From: Geosiphon pyriformis
Taxonomy: Eukaryota; Glomeromycota; Glomeromycetes; Archaeosporales; Geosiphonaceae
Length of the DNA stretch: 64,000 bases
Reading direction: 5' to 3'
Assembly (NCBI GenBank): GCA_016748015.1
Contig: JAAOMT010000502.1
Location: 562,519-626,518, forward strand
Positions 11,759 to 21,715 of this stretch are shown here, in pieces; the stretch's first letter is position 1; each line of letters starts with the position of its first letter. The notes below the pieces were generated by a model. The model worked only from the letters and a program-made list of their open reading frames with translations. It made no database searches and was not told where the DNA came from. The position numbers were made by a program, and so were the translations under genes.

Positions 11759-12734
11759 TGTTATTCATAGAATTTTAGCCATTAATTAGCATAAAATTAT
11801 CTTTATAATTTCTATTATTAATTAGCATATAATAACATTATTTCAATTTATTACTTATTATTAATCAAAAACTATTAAATATTACTATTTAATTAATAAT
11901 CCAATTTGTACAAATAAAAAGTAAAATAATTAGATTATACAATACTCTAAACTATATAATATTCAAAAATTTGCTAAAATAATAATTTGTTTACCAAAAT
12001 AGCTAATAGTTTATAGAAATAACTTGTAATTTGTTAAAATATATTTTTAATTTATCAAAATTATAGCAAAAAAAAAGTTCAAGTTTATAGATTAGTATTA
12101 TAATAAATTGTATAAAAAAAAAGCTTTGTTCTTTAAAAAAAAATATTTTACTTTAGAATTTTATCTTATTTTAATTTTATTTTACTCAAAATTATCTTTT
12201 ATATATCTGTACAAAGAAAGTAAAAAAAATTAAATACTTTAAAAACTTAATTCCTTAAATTATTATATTTAATAATTTTTAAAATTTCAATTATTATTTT
12301 GAAATTGGTTAACTACTAATTTCAATAATTTATTAATGACTTCAGGCCTAGATAAAAAACAATTCTTTAAACAAAATTTATTTTTTTTACATTTCTTTTA
12401 TTTTTCTTTCTTTTTTTTATTATTATTATTAAGATAGTCTACAGATAAAATTTCTGTAAAAAAATTGATTTTTACAGTAAAATTATTACATATTTTAGTA
12501 AACTTCTAAATAAGTATTTCTTGAAAAAGAGTTAACTTTTAATGTAAAATAATTACATAAAATAACTAACATGAAATTGGTTTTTCTATTTATAAGTCTA
12601 GCAATTTAAATTATAAAAGATAATTTGAAGATAAATTCAGTTATTAGAAATTTACTAATTTCTAATAATTGTAAATTAACAACAAACTAATATTAACAAC
12701 ATTCAAGAAAAAAACTCAAAACTCTCTGATAACA
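11759..12734 (+). repeat. Decayed solo LTR, family III
   Basis: The 976-bp stretch aligns along its length with the 5' LTR of element D (36909-37902). It starts TGTTATTCATAG and ends GATAACA. The flanks ATAG (11755-11758) and ATGG (12735-12738) fit a 4-bp target duplication with one G-to-A change. No internal region follows, so it is a solo LTR. Almost all differences from D are C-to-T or G-to-A. Confidence 0.85.
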
Positions 12735-14305
12735 ATGGTCAAAGTAGATAGTCTAAAATCAAAATTGATTACAATCAATAATATAATTGTCTTGGTTTTG
12801 GCTAAATTGAATTAGATGTATCTTGGTTTGATTTCTTTGACAATTTTTTTTTCTCAATAACCAATTTTATTTAAAAATTTGTAATGTGCAATATTAGCAA
12901 ATTAAACAATAAAACTAAACAGAAAAATATTGTTAGATGGCATAAAAAGTTTGGCAATTTGGTTTCTATAGTTACCAAAACTAAATTAAAATGACAGTCT
13001 AAATTTTGAATCAAGAACAAGTTTTCAGGTTTGAAGATTTTTGTTTTTGGTTATCTGAATTTAAGAGTGGCTATAGTGATGAATGATAATTTTATTTGGT
13101 ATATATATAAGATATTTAAGGTCTTAAGTTGTTTTTTCTTAATTTGTTTGTTGTTTAACAATAAGCTTTTAGTAATAATATTGGGTTTTTATGCTAGAAC
13201 TTTGGCTGATATGCAGTTTAATCAGATCTTTAATGTAAATTTTTGTATTATAAAGGTAGTTAACTTGAGTTTTTATGTAATATTAGAAGATAATTTCAAT
13301 AAAAATAGTGTAAAACAAAGTTTAAGTTTTAAAAAATGTCTTGATTTGAATTTGCACAACTCTTTGTTAAGTAATTTAGCTGCTAATTTTTCAATATAGA
13401 ACAATTTAAAAAGTGCGAAAAAAACTATTAATTACATTTTTGTTAATAAGTATATGTTAACAGTTAAACAAAAAGTTGATGGAGTTTCTGATTTCTTTAA
13501 TATTGATTATTCGACTGTTATGGTTTTTTTGACTTGAAAAGTCTTCTAAATAAGCATTTAAATGCTGTTTAGAGACATGCTAACAAGAATTAATAGAAGT
13601 TTAGCTTTAAAAATATAGATAATTAAAAATAAATTCAATTTAAAGATTGCTTTTTAGAAAAGATGCTTTGTGTATATACTAGCTTTCAAAATACAAAAAA
13701 ACATAATAATTTGAATACAATATAGAATATTTTGAAGGTGGTAATAATTAAGTTAGCAAACAAAGTTTTTTTTAAAAAATGGTTCAAAAATTTCGATAAT
13801 TTTAAAAATGAACAGTCTTTTAGATTCTACAAATTGGAGATTTTATTCTTAAAAGTTATTAAGGCTTTTTTTTTAAGTAATACTATCAAATTTGATTGTT
13901 TTAGATAAGTTTGGTTAAAGTTAAATGCTGGTAATTTCATTGGTTTGTTTAATATAATCAAAAATAAAGCAAAAAGTTAAAAAATCTTTATTTATTTATT
14001 AAAAGTCAAGAAGAAGAATTAAGTATCTAAGTACCAGAAATTTGAAGTAATAAAAATAGCTGTAATTAGAAATATAATTAATAAGAGAATAAAAAATTTT
14101 TGTACAAACAATAATTGAAATGTTTTAGAAAAACTTTTTTAGAAAGTGGTTTTAAATTGTTTAATGATTGGCAAATATCTAGTTTTAGCATTCAAGATAG
14201 TAAAAAACAAAGTAGACAAGATAATAAAAGATTAAACTAAGAAGAAAAAAATTCTTAAAATGATATCAAATTTTTGGTTTTAGTAGTACATATCTTTAAA
14301 TATAA
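12735..14305 (+). pseudogene. LINE relic, endonuclease and pre-RT part
   Basis: An open stretch at 13031-13399 and the following DNA read like an endonuclease/exonuclease/phosphatase domain. VILEDNFNKN at about 13283-13312 corresponds to a GGDFNE-type motif with only G-to-A changes, and SFKKCLDLNLHNSL follows. At 13425-13530, DGVSDFFNIDYSTVMV matches the usual DH(S/T) end of this fold, with His as Tyr. At 13740-14290 a long linker is visible with many stops. The RT catalytic domain is missing; the relic stops where relic R begins. It is probably an AP-endonuclease-type LINE. Confidence 0.55.
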
Positions 14306-14309
14306 ATTA

Positions 14310-16316
14310 TAATTAAGAAATTAATAATTGAAAATTTAATATAAAAATTTTAATTACTAATATTAAACTTCAAATTACAAATTTAAAGCATTGTAAAAAC
14401 AATATTTAGTCCTTTAATATTATTTTTAGCACATTATTTACAATTTTAACAACTTATATATATATTTTATTCTTAATTATAATTATAAATTGCTTATTAA
14501 TTATAGTTATAAAGATTATTATTGCTATTATAACAAATATTTTATCAATAATTTTAGTTTAAATATCAAATAAAATTTAAAACCAAGAATTATTTATTAA
14601 TTAATTTTCAATTTTACTAACTAACAACAAAAAAAGTATTTCAAAAATTCGAAAAACATGTAATTACACTTTTTAAATTCTTTAAACTATTTAAGTTTTC
14701 TTATTATAACAAAAAATCTGTAAATTAACAACAATTTAAAACTTAATATTATTATTATTATTATTAAAGACAATATTTTTATTGTTTTTTTTTAAATCTG
14801 AAAATGAAACTAATAAATTACTATTTAATGAAGCTGTTTTAAATTTATTTTTAATAATAATTTAATAAATAATATTATTATAAGACAACTTATAAACTAA
14901 TTAAGTTGTCAAGTTAATTAAACTATTAATATATGTATTATTATTATTAATAGAGTTATAAAAACTTTAATTGGCAAAATTAACAACTTTTTTTTAAACT
15001 TAATAGTAATATTATGTTTATTAAAGTATTAATAATAAAAACTACTTAATATTAAGTATTTTTTAATAATAATTAGTTATTTAAAACCAAATATTATTGT
15101 CATTTTTGTGTATTAAAATAATTTAGCAGACCAAAATAACAAAACAAATAGAATAACAAATTATGTTTAACTTATAAAAAAATATAAAACAATATTTTTA
15201 GTAAAAAAAAAACAGATTAATTATGTTAATATAATTAAATTTATAAAAAACTCATATTATTGTTGTTTATAATTATGTTTTCTTTTATTTGAAAAATTAT
15301 TTACATAATAAAAACAAAATTTGACAAATAACTATTACTAAATAAAATAATATTATATTAGAACAAATTTATATAATCAAAAATACATCTATTAATAAAT
15401 CTAAAATAGATATATTATTTAATAACAACTTAATAGAATTTAACAAATATTATTTTTTATTAACATTAACTAAAAAAACAAAAACAGTAACTAGTTAACA
15501 TAAATATATAATTCTGTAAATATTGTTAATTTTTTTATCAATCTAAATATTATAATAAATATTATAATAAATATAATTTTATTTATAATTTATAATTATA
15601 AATTATTTATTTAATTCTTAAAATTAATAAACCAATTAATAAAACTAAAAAAAAAACTGGAATTAAAGCTTAATTTTAATTTAAATACTGCTTTTAAAAT
15701 TAACAAAAATTTAAACTTTGCTTTAAACATTAAAAAATATATTATATTTCTAAATATATTAAAAAAATAGAAATTAAAATAGTTTAATAATAATAATAAA
15801 ATCATCATGTTTAAAAAAATTCATAATACTAATACAAATTTTGATTTTAATAATTTTAAAATTTTGTTTTTTTACTAAAATAAATTTGAAAATAACATTA
15901 AAAATTTAATAATAATAATTATAGTACAATTTATATCAAGATTTAATTTTAAAAAAAATATTTAATATAAAAATAACAATTAATATAAAATATATAAAAA
16001 ATATTATTATACTACAAAATAATTCCAAAAAAGTTTATAAAATAGGACAAACTATATTTTTGTTTTTAATTAAAATAGTTTAATTAATATTATTGTAAAA
16101 AAAATAAATAAATTTGAATTTATTAATAAAATTAATATATTAATAAATATAACAGAGAAAACTAATAATTAAAAAAAATTATTTTTATTAATTTTAATGT
16201 TTTTATTTTATTATACAATTATTATTTATTAAAAATATTCAGAAAAATTAAAAACCAAGCTTAAATTTTTAAGATTAAATTAATAATATATTAAGTTAAA
16301 TTTATTATTATTATAT
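14310..16316 (+). pseudogene. Relic R segment 1: gag C-terminus, protease, Cys-rich region, dUTPase
   Basis: Alignment by eye with C: 14310-14380 matches the region after the gag zinc knuckle. 14770-15110 matches protease, for example AAAACTTTAATTGGCAAAAT at 14959 against the same site in C near 31556. 15700-16060 matches the acidic linker and dUTPase, with TACTACAAAATAATTCCAAA at 16010 against C near 33230. 16060-16316 matches the linker after dUTPase. No open frame survives. The changes are C-to-T and G-to-A in all contexts. Confidence 0.75.
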
Positions 16317-16495
16317 AACAGAATAAAATCTGAAATAATAAATAGCAAAATTTATAATAATTAAATATTTACAATAAATTAATAAAATTTATAATAGATT
16401 AGTAAAACCTGTGATAAATTAAATAGATTAAGTAAAATCTGTAATAAATTAAGTAAATTGGGTAAAATCTGTAATTTTTTAAGAACAACAATCTC
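16317..16495 (+). repeat. Left terminal inverted repeat with subterminal repeats
   Basis: The arm contains several spaced copies of a word close to TAAAATCTGTAATAAATTA. It is the inverse of the right arm at 17430-17675, which holds more of the same units. Confidence 0.7.
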
Positions 16496-16514
16496 TTTTA
16501 AAAACAGATATAAT

Positions 16515-16671
16515 TGAAAGTACTGTAAAGTTAACCAAATTAAATGACACAAGTTTGAATAGAAAATTCAAATAAATAATACTTTTTAAGAATAAACCTA
16601 ATTAAAAGTACTATTAAGTTGACCAAATTAAGTAACACAACTTTAAATAAAAAATTCAAACAAGTAATACT
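16515..16671 (+). repeat. Internal direct duplication of the TIR element
   Basis: Two copies of a unit of about 66 bp, beginning AAAGTACT and ending AAGTAATAC or AAATAATAC, lie about 88 bp apart (16517-16582 and 16605-16671). Confidence 0.65.
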
Positions 16672-17429
16672 GTTATTATTGAAACAGGTAAACTTAAAAA
16701 TAAAGATTTTTTTTTATTATATATAATAATTAGTTTTTATTGCAAAAAACTTAAATCTTTCTATAGATGACAAAATTTATTGAATAATTACTTTTGAAAT
16801 AAGAATATGATTTTTAATTACTATTGCCCTTGTTTTATAGGTTTTTTACAACTCATTGTATTAATATTAGCCAGAATTTTTAAAATTTTTAAAACAAATA
16901 TTGACAATATAATAGATGTTATTACAAAAAAAAACTTACATTAGGCAATATCTATATTAAAAAATTAATAAATAAATACAATAAGTGATAAACTTAATTC
17001 AAATTTATATTTGTTTTTTAATTTGATTTCCTTTAGGAAAATTGATTTTTTCTGGTAAATTTTTGTTTTAAAGAGATGTTTTTTCATTAATAGTGCTAAT
17101 TTTTATAACATTAATAACAAAAATTAGAGATAGTCACTAGTTAATTTGTTTTTTAATATGATATTATTTATTCTATAAATAAGGATAAAGTTAATACTTT
17201 TTAATTTTAATTAAAAATTATTTTTTATTTTATACTCTATTAAAATATCCAAAATATTTTACATATATCAACTTTGAATTTGAATTTTTGTTTGTATTTT
17301 TATTTACAAGTATAATTACTTATTAATAATAATATTATAGTAGTAAAGATAATATACCTTTACTTTTTTTACATATTTTATATATTTTATTTCTTACTTG
17401 ATATGATCATAAAGTTTACAGATTTTTAT

Positions 17430-17675
17430 CCTATTATAAATTTTATCTAATTTATTGTTAGTTTTATCCAATTTATGATAGATTTTACCTAATCTATCTA
17501 ATTTATTACAAGTTTTACTCAATTTACCTAATCTATTGTAGATTTTACCCAATTGATTTAATTTGTTACAAGTTTTATTAATTTATCACAGATTTTACTA
17601 ATTTATTACAAATTTTATATTAGATAGCTGATTATTATAAGTTTTACTATTTGTTATCTTAGATTTTATTCTGTT
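17430..17675 (-). repeat. Right terminal inverted repeat with subterminal repeats
   Basis: This is the inverse of 16317-16495. About eight copies of a roughly 23-bp unit (ACAGATTTTACTAATTTAT-like on the plus strand) are recognisable. Confidence 0.7.
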
Positions 17676-19434
17676 GTATTATTATTAATATATATATATT
17701 AGCAAAAAACCATAAAAACATCTAAATTTTGATCTATAATATTATAAAAAAAATATTAAAATTTTAATAGATATAATATTAAATATTTAAACACAAAAAT
17801 TAAGAAACAATTATTATTAATAATTTTAAATTTTATTTAACTATTTAATTATATTAATATTATGTTATAAATATTACAAAAAACAAAAAAATGCTTGTTT
17901 TAATTAGAATAATAATAAAAAAATTTAAACTTGAATTAATTTTAACAAATATAAATTAAAATATTGTTTAATTAATATATTAAAATTTTTGTTAGTAAAA
18001 ATAAATTTTGAAAAAATTAACATTATTCAATATTAAATTAAAACTGAAAATATTATGTTAATAAAACAACAAATATATTAAATATTATTAATTAATTATA
18101 AAATTATTTAACAAAAAATCAATTAAATATTAAATAATAAATTGATTTAATTATTAATAAGTTTATAATTAATTGTCTTAATACAAAAAAAGAAGATTTG
18201 CTTTTGTATAAATTATTAAAAACTTAATAATTATTTATAATAATAATTACTTAATATTATATATTCAAGAACTGTTTAACTTATTTAAAAAAAATATTTT
18301 TTAATACTAGAATTAAATAATAAATATTAGCAAATAATAATAAATTTAAATAACAAAAAAAAACTATTATTATTATGGGAAAAAGAAATTTTAAGTGTAA
18401 TATTATGTTATTAAAATTAAATAATACATTAATTATTTTTTAATAATTAATAAAAATTGTTTATTTAGATATGTTTTAAAAATTAATAGTTGTTTACTTA
18501 AATATTATTAATATATTTTTAAAAACATTTAATAAACATTTATACTATTTACAACAAATATTTAAATGGCTTTAATATAATGAATTAAAATTTAATGCAA
18601 ATAAATATTTGTGTAAAAAAACAAAGCTCAAATTTTTGAAATATATTATTAAAAAAAATAGTATCAAAATAAATCCAAATAAAATTGTCAAAGTTAAAAA
18701 TCTTCCAATATTATAGAATTTAAATAAACTTAAAAGTTTTTTAAAATTAACAAAATATTATTAAAAATTTATATAAATTTTAAATATTGCTCAATTATTG
18801 TATTAATAATAAATAAATTAAAATTTAACAAAAAATATTCAATAGCTTAAAACATAAACTTATTAAAGTTTCAATATTAATTTATTTAAATTATAACAAA
18901 TTATTTATTATTATAATTAATATATTAGAAACAATATTAAAAGTTATACTGTTATAATATAAACCAGATAATTAAAAATATTTAGTAATATATATTAATT
19001 AAAGTTTAAGTTTAACCAAAGAAAATTATAAAACTTTAACTTTAAAATATTTAATAATTTATTGAATTGTTATAAAGTAAAAATATTTTATTCAACTATT
19101 TAAAATTTATATTAATTACAAAAGTTTAATATTACTACAAAAAAAATTAATAAATAATAAATATATTAAATAAAAAGCAGTATTATTATAATACAAATAC
19201 ACAATATATTACAAAAAAAAATAAAAATAAAAATATTAATAGCTTATTATAAACAAAACAAACATAAAAAAATACTAATTATATTATTACAAAATTCAAA
19301 ATAAATAAATAAATTTATTAATAATTATTATATTATCTTAATATTTAACAATTTAAAAAGAAATTATTTTAAAATAAACAAAACAAAATACATTATTAAT
19401 TTAATATTATCTTATTTACCAAAACATATTATAT
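17676..19434 (+). pseudogene. Relic R segment 2: RT and RNase H
   Basis: 17690-17800 matches the beta-rich linker before RT. 18600-18800 aligns with RT of C at 34545-34740, for example AAAATAAATCCAAATAAAAT at 18666 against the site encoding KIDPEK. RNase H follows at 18850-19255, with TTACAAAAAAAAATAAAAAT where C encodes YKKGKDN. The start of integrase is at 19260-19434, where B is inserted. Part of the RT catalytic region is deleted or unrecognisable. No frame is open. Confidence 0.75.
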
Positions 19435-19520
19435 TGTTATGGTTGAAACACATAGTTTTTATTAATTATCACATATATTAGCCACTAATGTCATATAATT
19501 AGCCACCCTATTTTTAGATA

Positions 19521-19592
19521 GTGATCGTTGACCTGATTAATAACCTGACCATTGACTTGATCATTGACCTGATCATTGACCTGATTGTTGAC
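19521..19592 (+). repeat. U3 12-bp tandem array, 6 units
   Basis: The consensus unit is CTGATCATTGAC; units differ by transitions. The array sits 13 bp upstream of the TATA box. Unit number varies between LTRs: 6, 3, 8, 10 and 12 in this window. Confidence 0.88.
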
Positions 19593-19605
19593 TACTTTAG
19601 ATAGC

Positions 19606-19613
19606 TATATAAG
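19606..19613 (+). promoter_or_regulatory. LTR TATA box (family II)
   Basis: TATATAAG follows the 12-bp array and is conserved in all family II LTRs here, at 27802-27809 and 63848-63855 for example. It is the likely core promoter. Confidence 0.6.
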
Positions 19614-20118
19614 CGATGATTCCCTTAGCTGTAGAAAGACATGATCAAAGTAACGAAATAAACAATATCAATTACTTCCTCTCATAATTGCTTATTCCCC
19701 TTTCCTTATCTTCAAGTATCTACTTGTTGACATTTACATATCTTATCTTTTCCCCTTCTTGATTTGTATTTGTTAGAATTAGCCTGAGAAGCAATTGGCT
19801 TGTTCTTGTAATTCATTGAATAAAGAAACAATTGAAAAGTACAACGATACCTGTTATTGATTCTAAGAATTGCCGAGTTGAGGCATAGAATAATAGCAGC
19901 AGTGTTATCTTGTTGACAATCACGGACTATTCCTCTACCTTCAGATTTAAAAAAATATTAGCGACTGTGATTTTTATGAGACTGATCATGCACATTAAAT
20001 TCCTACTTATTTAATTTGCTCCCTTATTGTAATTCCTTCTTTGTTTATTTCCATTACCATACAATACTGTTCTCCCTTGCTATCCGTTAGCTTGTTACTC
20101 CAACCCGTAACATAAAAG

Positions 20119-20136
20119 TGGTGCTCCCTGTGAAGT
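20119..20136 (+). other. Primer binding site of element B
   Basis: TGGTGCTCCCTGTGAAGT lies six bases after the LTR end. The core is the same as in family I, so the families probably share one primer tRNA. Confidence 0.7.
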
Positions 20137-20164
20137 TGTCAAAATTTACTTATTCCCTCATTGT

Positions 20165-21715
20165 ATGGGTGATTACTTATATCTGCTACAGCAATCAGAA
20201 GAACACTTTGTAGTACACAACAAAAACGACCAAAGTTTCATTGAACTTAATCCTCTGCCCTTCTGCTTGATCTGCTTCCCCCTTGAAGAACAATCCAGTA
20301 GACAATTCCAAGACTTTTGGAACTGGTTCCTGAATGAGCATACAGCTGAAACCTACACAGCTTATACAACCTATTACTTTGACTAAGCTTATTTTGAAAA
20401 CGACTTTGAAGAAAGAAACAACAGTATCAATCAGCTCTTATATTCTGCAACCTTTGAACAACAGCCCCTTGATTTCGAATATCTGAATCATCAAATCCAC
20501 ATTTGGATTGCTGCCCATCAAGCAACTGAAACTCCCTTTGAAACAGAAGAAGAAAGCTACCAAACTGCCTCTGTTTTTGATCTTTTATCAAGCAAATCAG
20601 ACTCGTCTGCACAAACAGTTACCCCTGAACCAATGGCTAATGACCCCATGCAAGCAAACATTCTGGCCGCCCTCCAAGGTATACAAACTGCTCTAGGCTG
20701 AAGAAACAACACCCCAATACCATTATTTAGAGGTGATGCACAAGATCCAATTGAATGGTTGGATGACTTTGAAAGAGCTGCTACAGCCAATCAATATAAT
20801 GATGAGTACAAATTCCAAATTGTTGGTGGCTACCTTCAAGGATTCCCTGCTACCTGGTTTTCACAAGAAACAAATGCCAATGCCCAGCAAAGAATCATTA
20901 AATGGACACCAGCAAATGTGGGAGAAATCAACACTTCTTTTACTACCCAGTTTGAAAACAAGTTCAGAACCCCAATATTAATATCAAAATGGTGTATGAA
21001 ATTGGAAAAAAGAACCCAAGGTCCTGGTGAAGTTGTAACCGAATATGCCAAAGCAATCAGAAAGTTAATCAAACAAGTAGACACTGGAAGAAATTAGACA
21101 GAAGAGCAGAAAATTCACTCCTTCACAAAAGGATTGAGAACTGATCTATCGTATGTTCTTTGGCCTCTTCTGGTCCTAAAAGATAATCCCACCATGGATA
21201 TGGCCATTGAATTAGCACAAAAAATTAAAGACAACCAAAGGATGCACTTGGGATCCACACTACCAGTTTTTGCTCCTGTTCCTGTCATGGCTTCTATCTC
21301 TCAAATAGCTGCTATTTCTTTTGCCACTCACACTCAAGATCCAAATGAACAGTTAATAGACAGACTCACAGCAAATCTTGCTCAGTTATTAGAACCCTTA
21401 GCCCAAGCAGTCAGAGAAAATTAGCAACCACAAAGACCCAGATTTGAACCATGCTTCAATTAGCCCCAGCAACTACCTTATCAAAGACAACAAAATCATG
21501 GCCCACCTGTATGCTATCACTGTGGATTAACTGGACATTTTTCAAGAGATTGCAACAATCCTCTACTGCCTCCACCAGTCTCCAGAAACAATGATGCTCA
21601 AAACAACAGGATCAACAACAACAATGTGCCCAACCAAAGACCCAATCATGCCAACATCAATTTCTTTGGAGAGGACCCCCTAGTTGAAGCCACTGCTTAT
21701 CAGTCTTTAAACTAG
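20165..21715 (+). pseudogene. gag: Element B gag (broken)
   Basis: The start ATG at 20165 gives MGDYLYLLQQ and is shared with E (47815). The N-terminal part is specific to family II and Trp/Phe-rich (QDFWNWFL). The core gag domain is at 20700-21100 (PIEWLDDFERAA, GYLQGFPATWF), and an intact zinc knuckle CYHCGLTGHFSRDC lies at 21512-21553. Stops at 20384 (TAA, CAA in E), 20701 (TGA, a probable Trp), 21095 and 21422 break the frame. The true gag stop is TAG 21713-21715, directly after the slippery site. Confidence 0.9.
21706..21712 (+). promoter_or_regulatory. Candidate -1 ribosomal frameshift site, TTTAAAC
   Basis: In the gag frame the heptamer reads T TTA AAC followed at once by the gag stop TAG. 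A -1 slip enters the frame that carries protease. E has the same heptamer followed by TAA (49353-49359). Nine bases downstream a small hairpin can form (CACC with GGTG around a 7-base loop), kept in both copies. T TTA AAC is one of the most efficient known slippery heptamers. Confidence 0.75.

Larger units (their letters stand above)
16317..17675. mobile_element. Non-autonomous TIR element (MITE-like), about 1.36 kb
   Basis: The left end (from AACAGAATAAAATCT) and the right end (to AGATTTTATTCTGTT) are inverted copies that remain alignable for at least 170 bp. It interrupts relic R between dUTPase and RT, and R sequence resumes right after it. Both sides carry ATTATTATT-rich sequence, so the exact ends and target duplication are unclear. 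The interior has no coding region. The superfamily is not determined. Confidence 0.7.
19435..20112 (+). repeat. Element B 5' LTR (family II)
   Basis: The 678-bp LTR has U3 with six 12-bp tandem units, a TATA box at 19606-19613 and GAAATAAACAA near 19660 as a possible polyadenylation signal. It is 36 bp longer than its partner, exactly three 12-bp units. Confidence 0.94.

Noticed and set aside
13031-13399. Hydrophobic open frame suggesting a membrane protein
   Set aside because: It aligns in pattern with a LINE endonuclease domain; the hydrophobicity comes from C-to-T decay producing Phe, Ile and Leu codons.
14310-19434. Claim of true RIP in the Neurospora sense
   Set aside because: The changes in R occur in all contexts I inspected, saturation hides the original dinucleotides, and no RIP machinery gene is in the window. 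Only a deamination-like spectrum can be stated.
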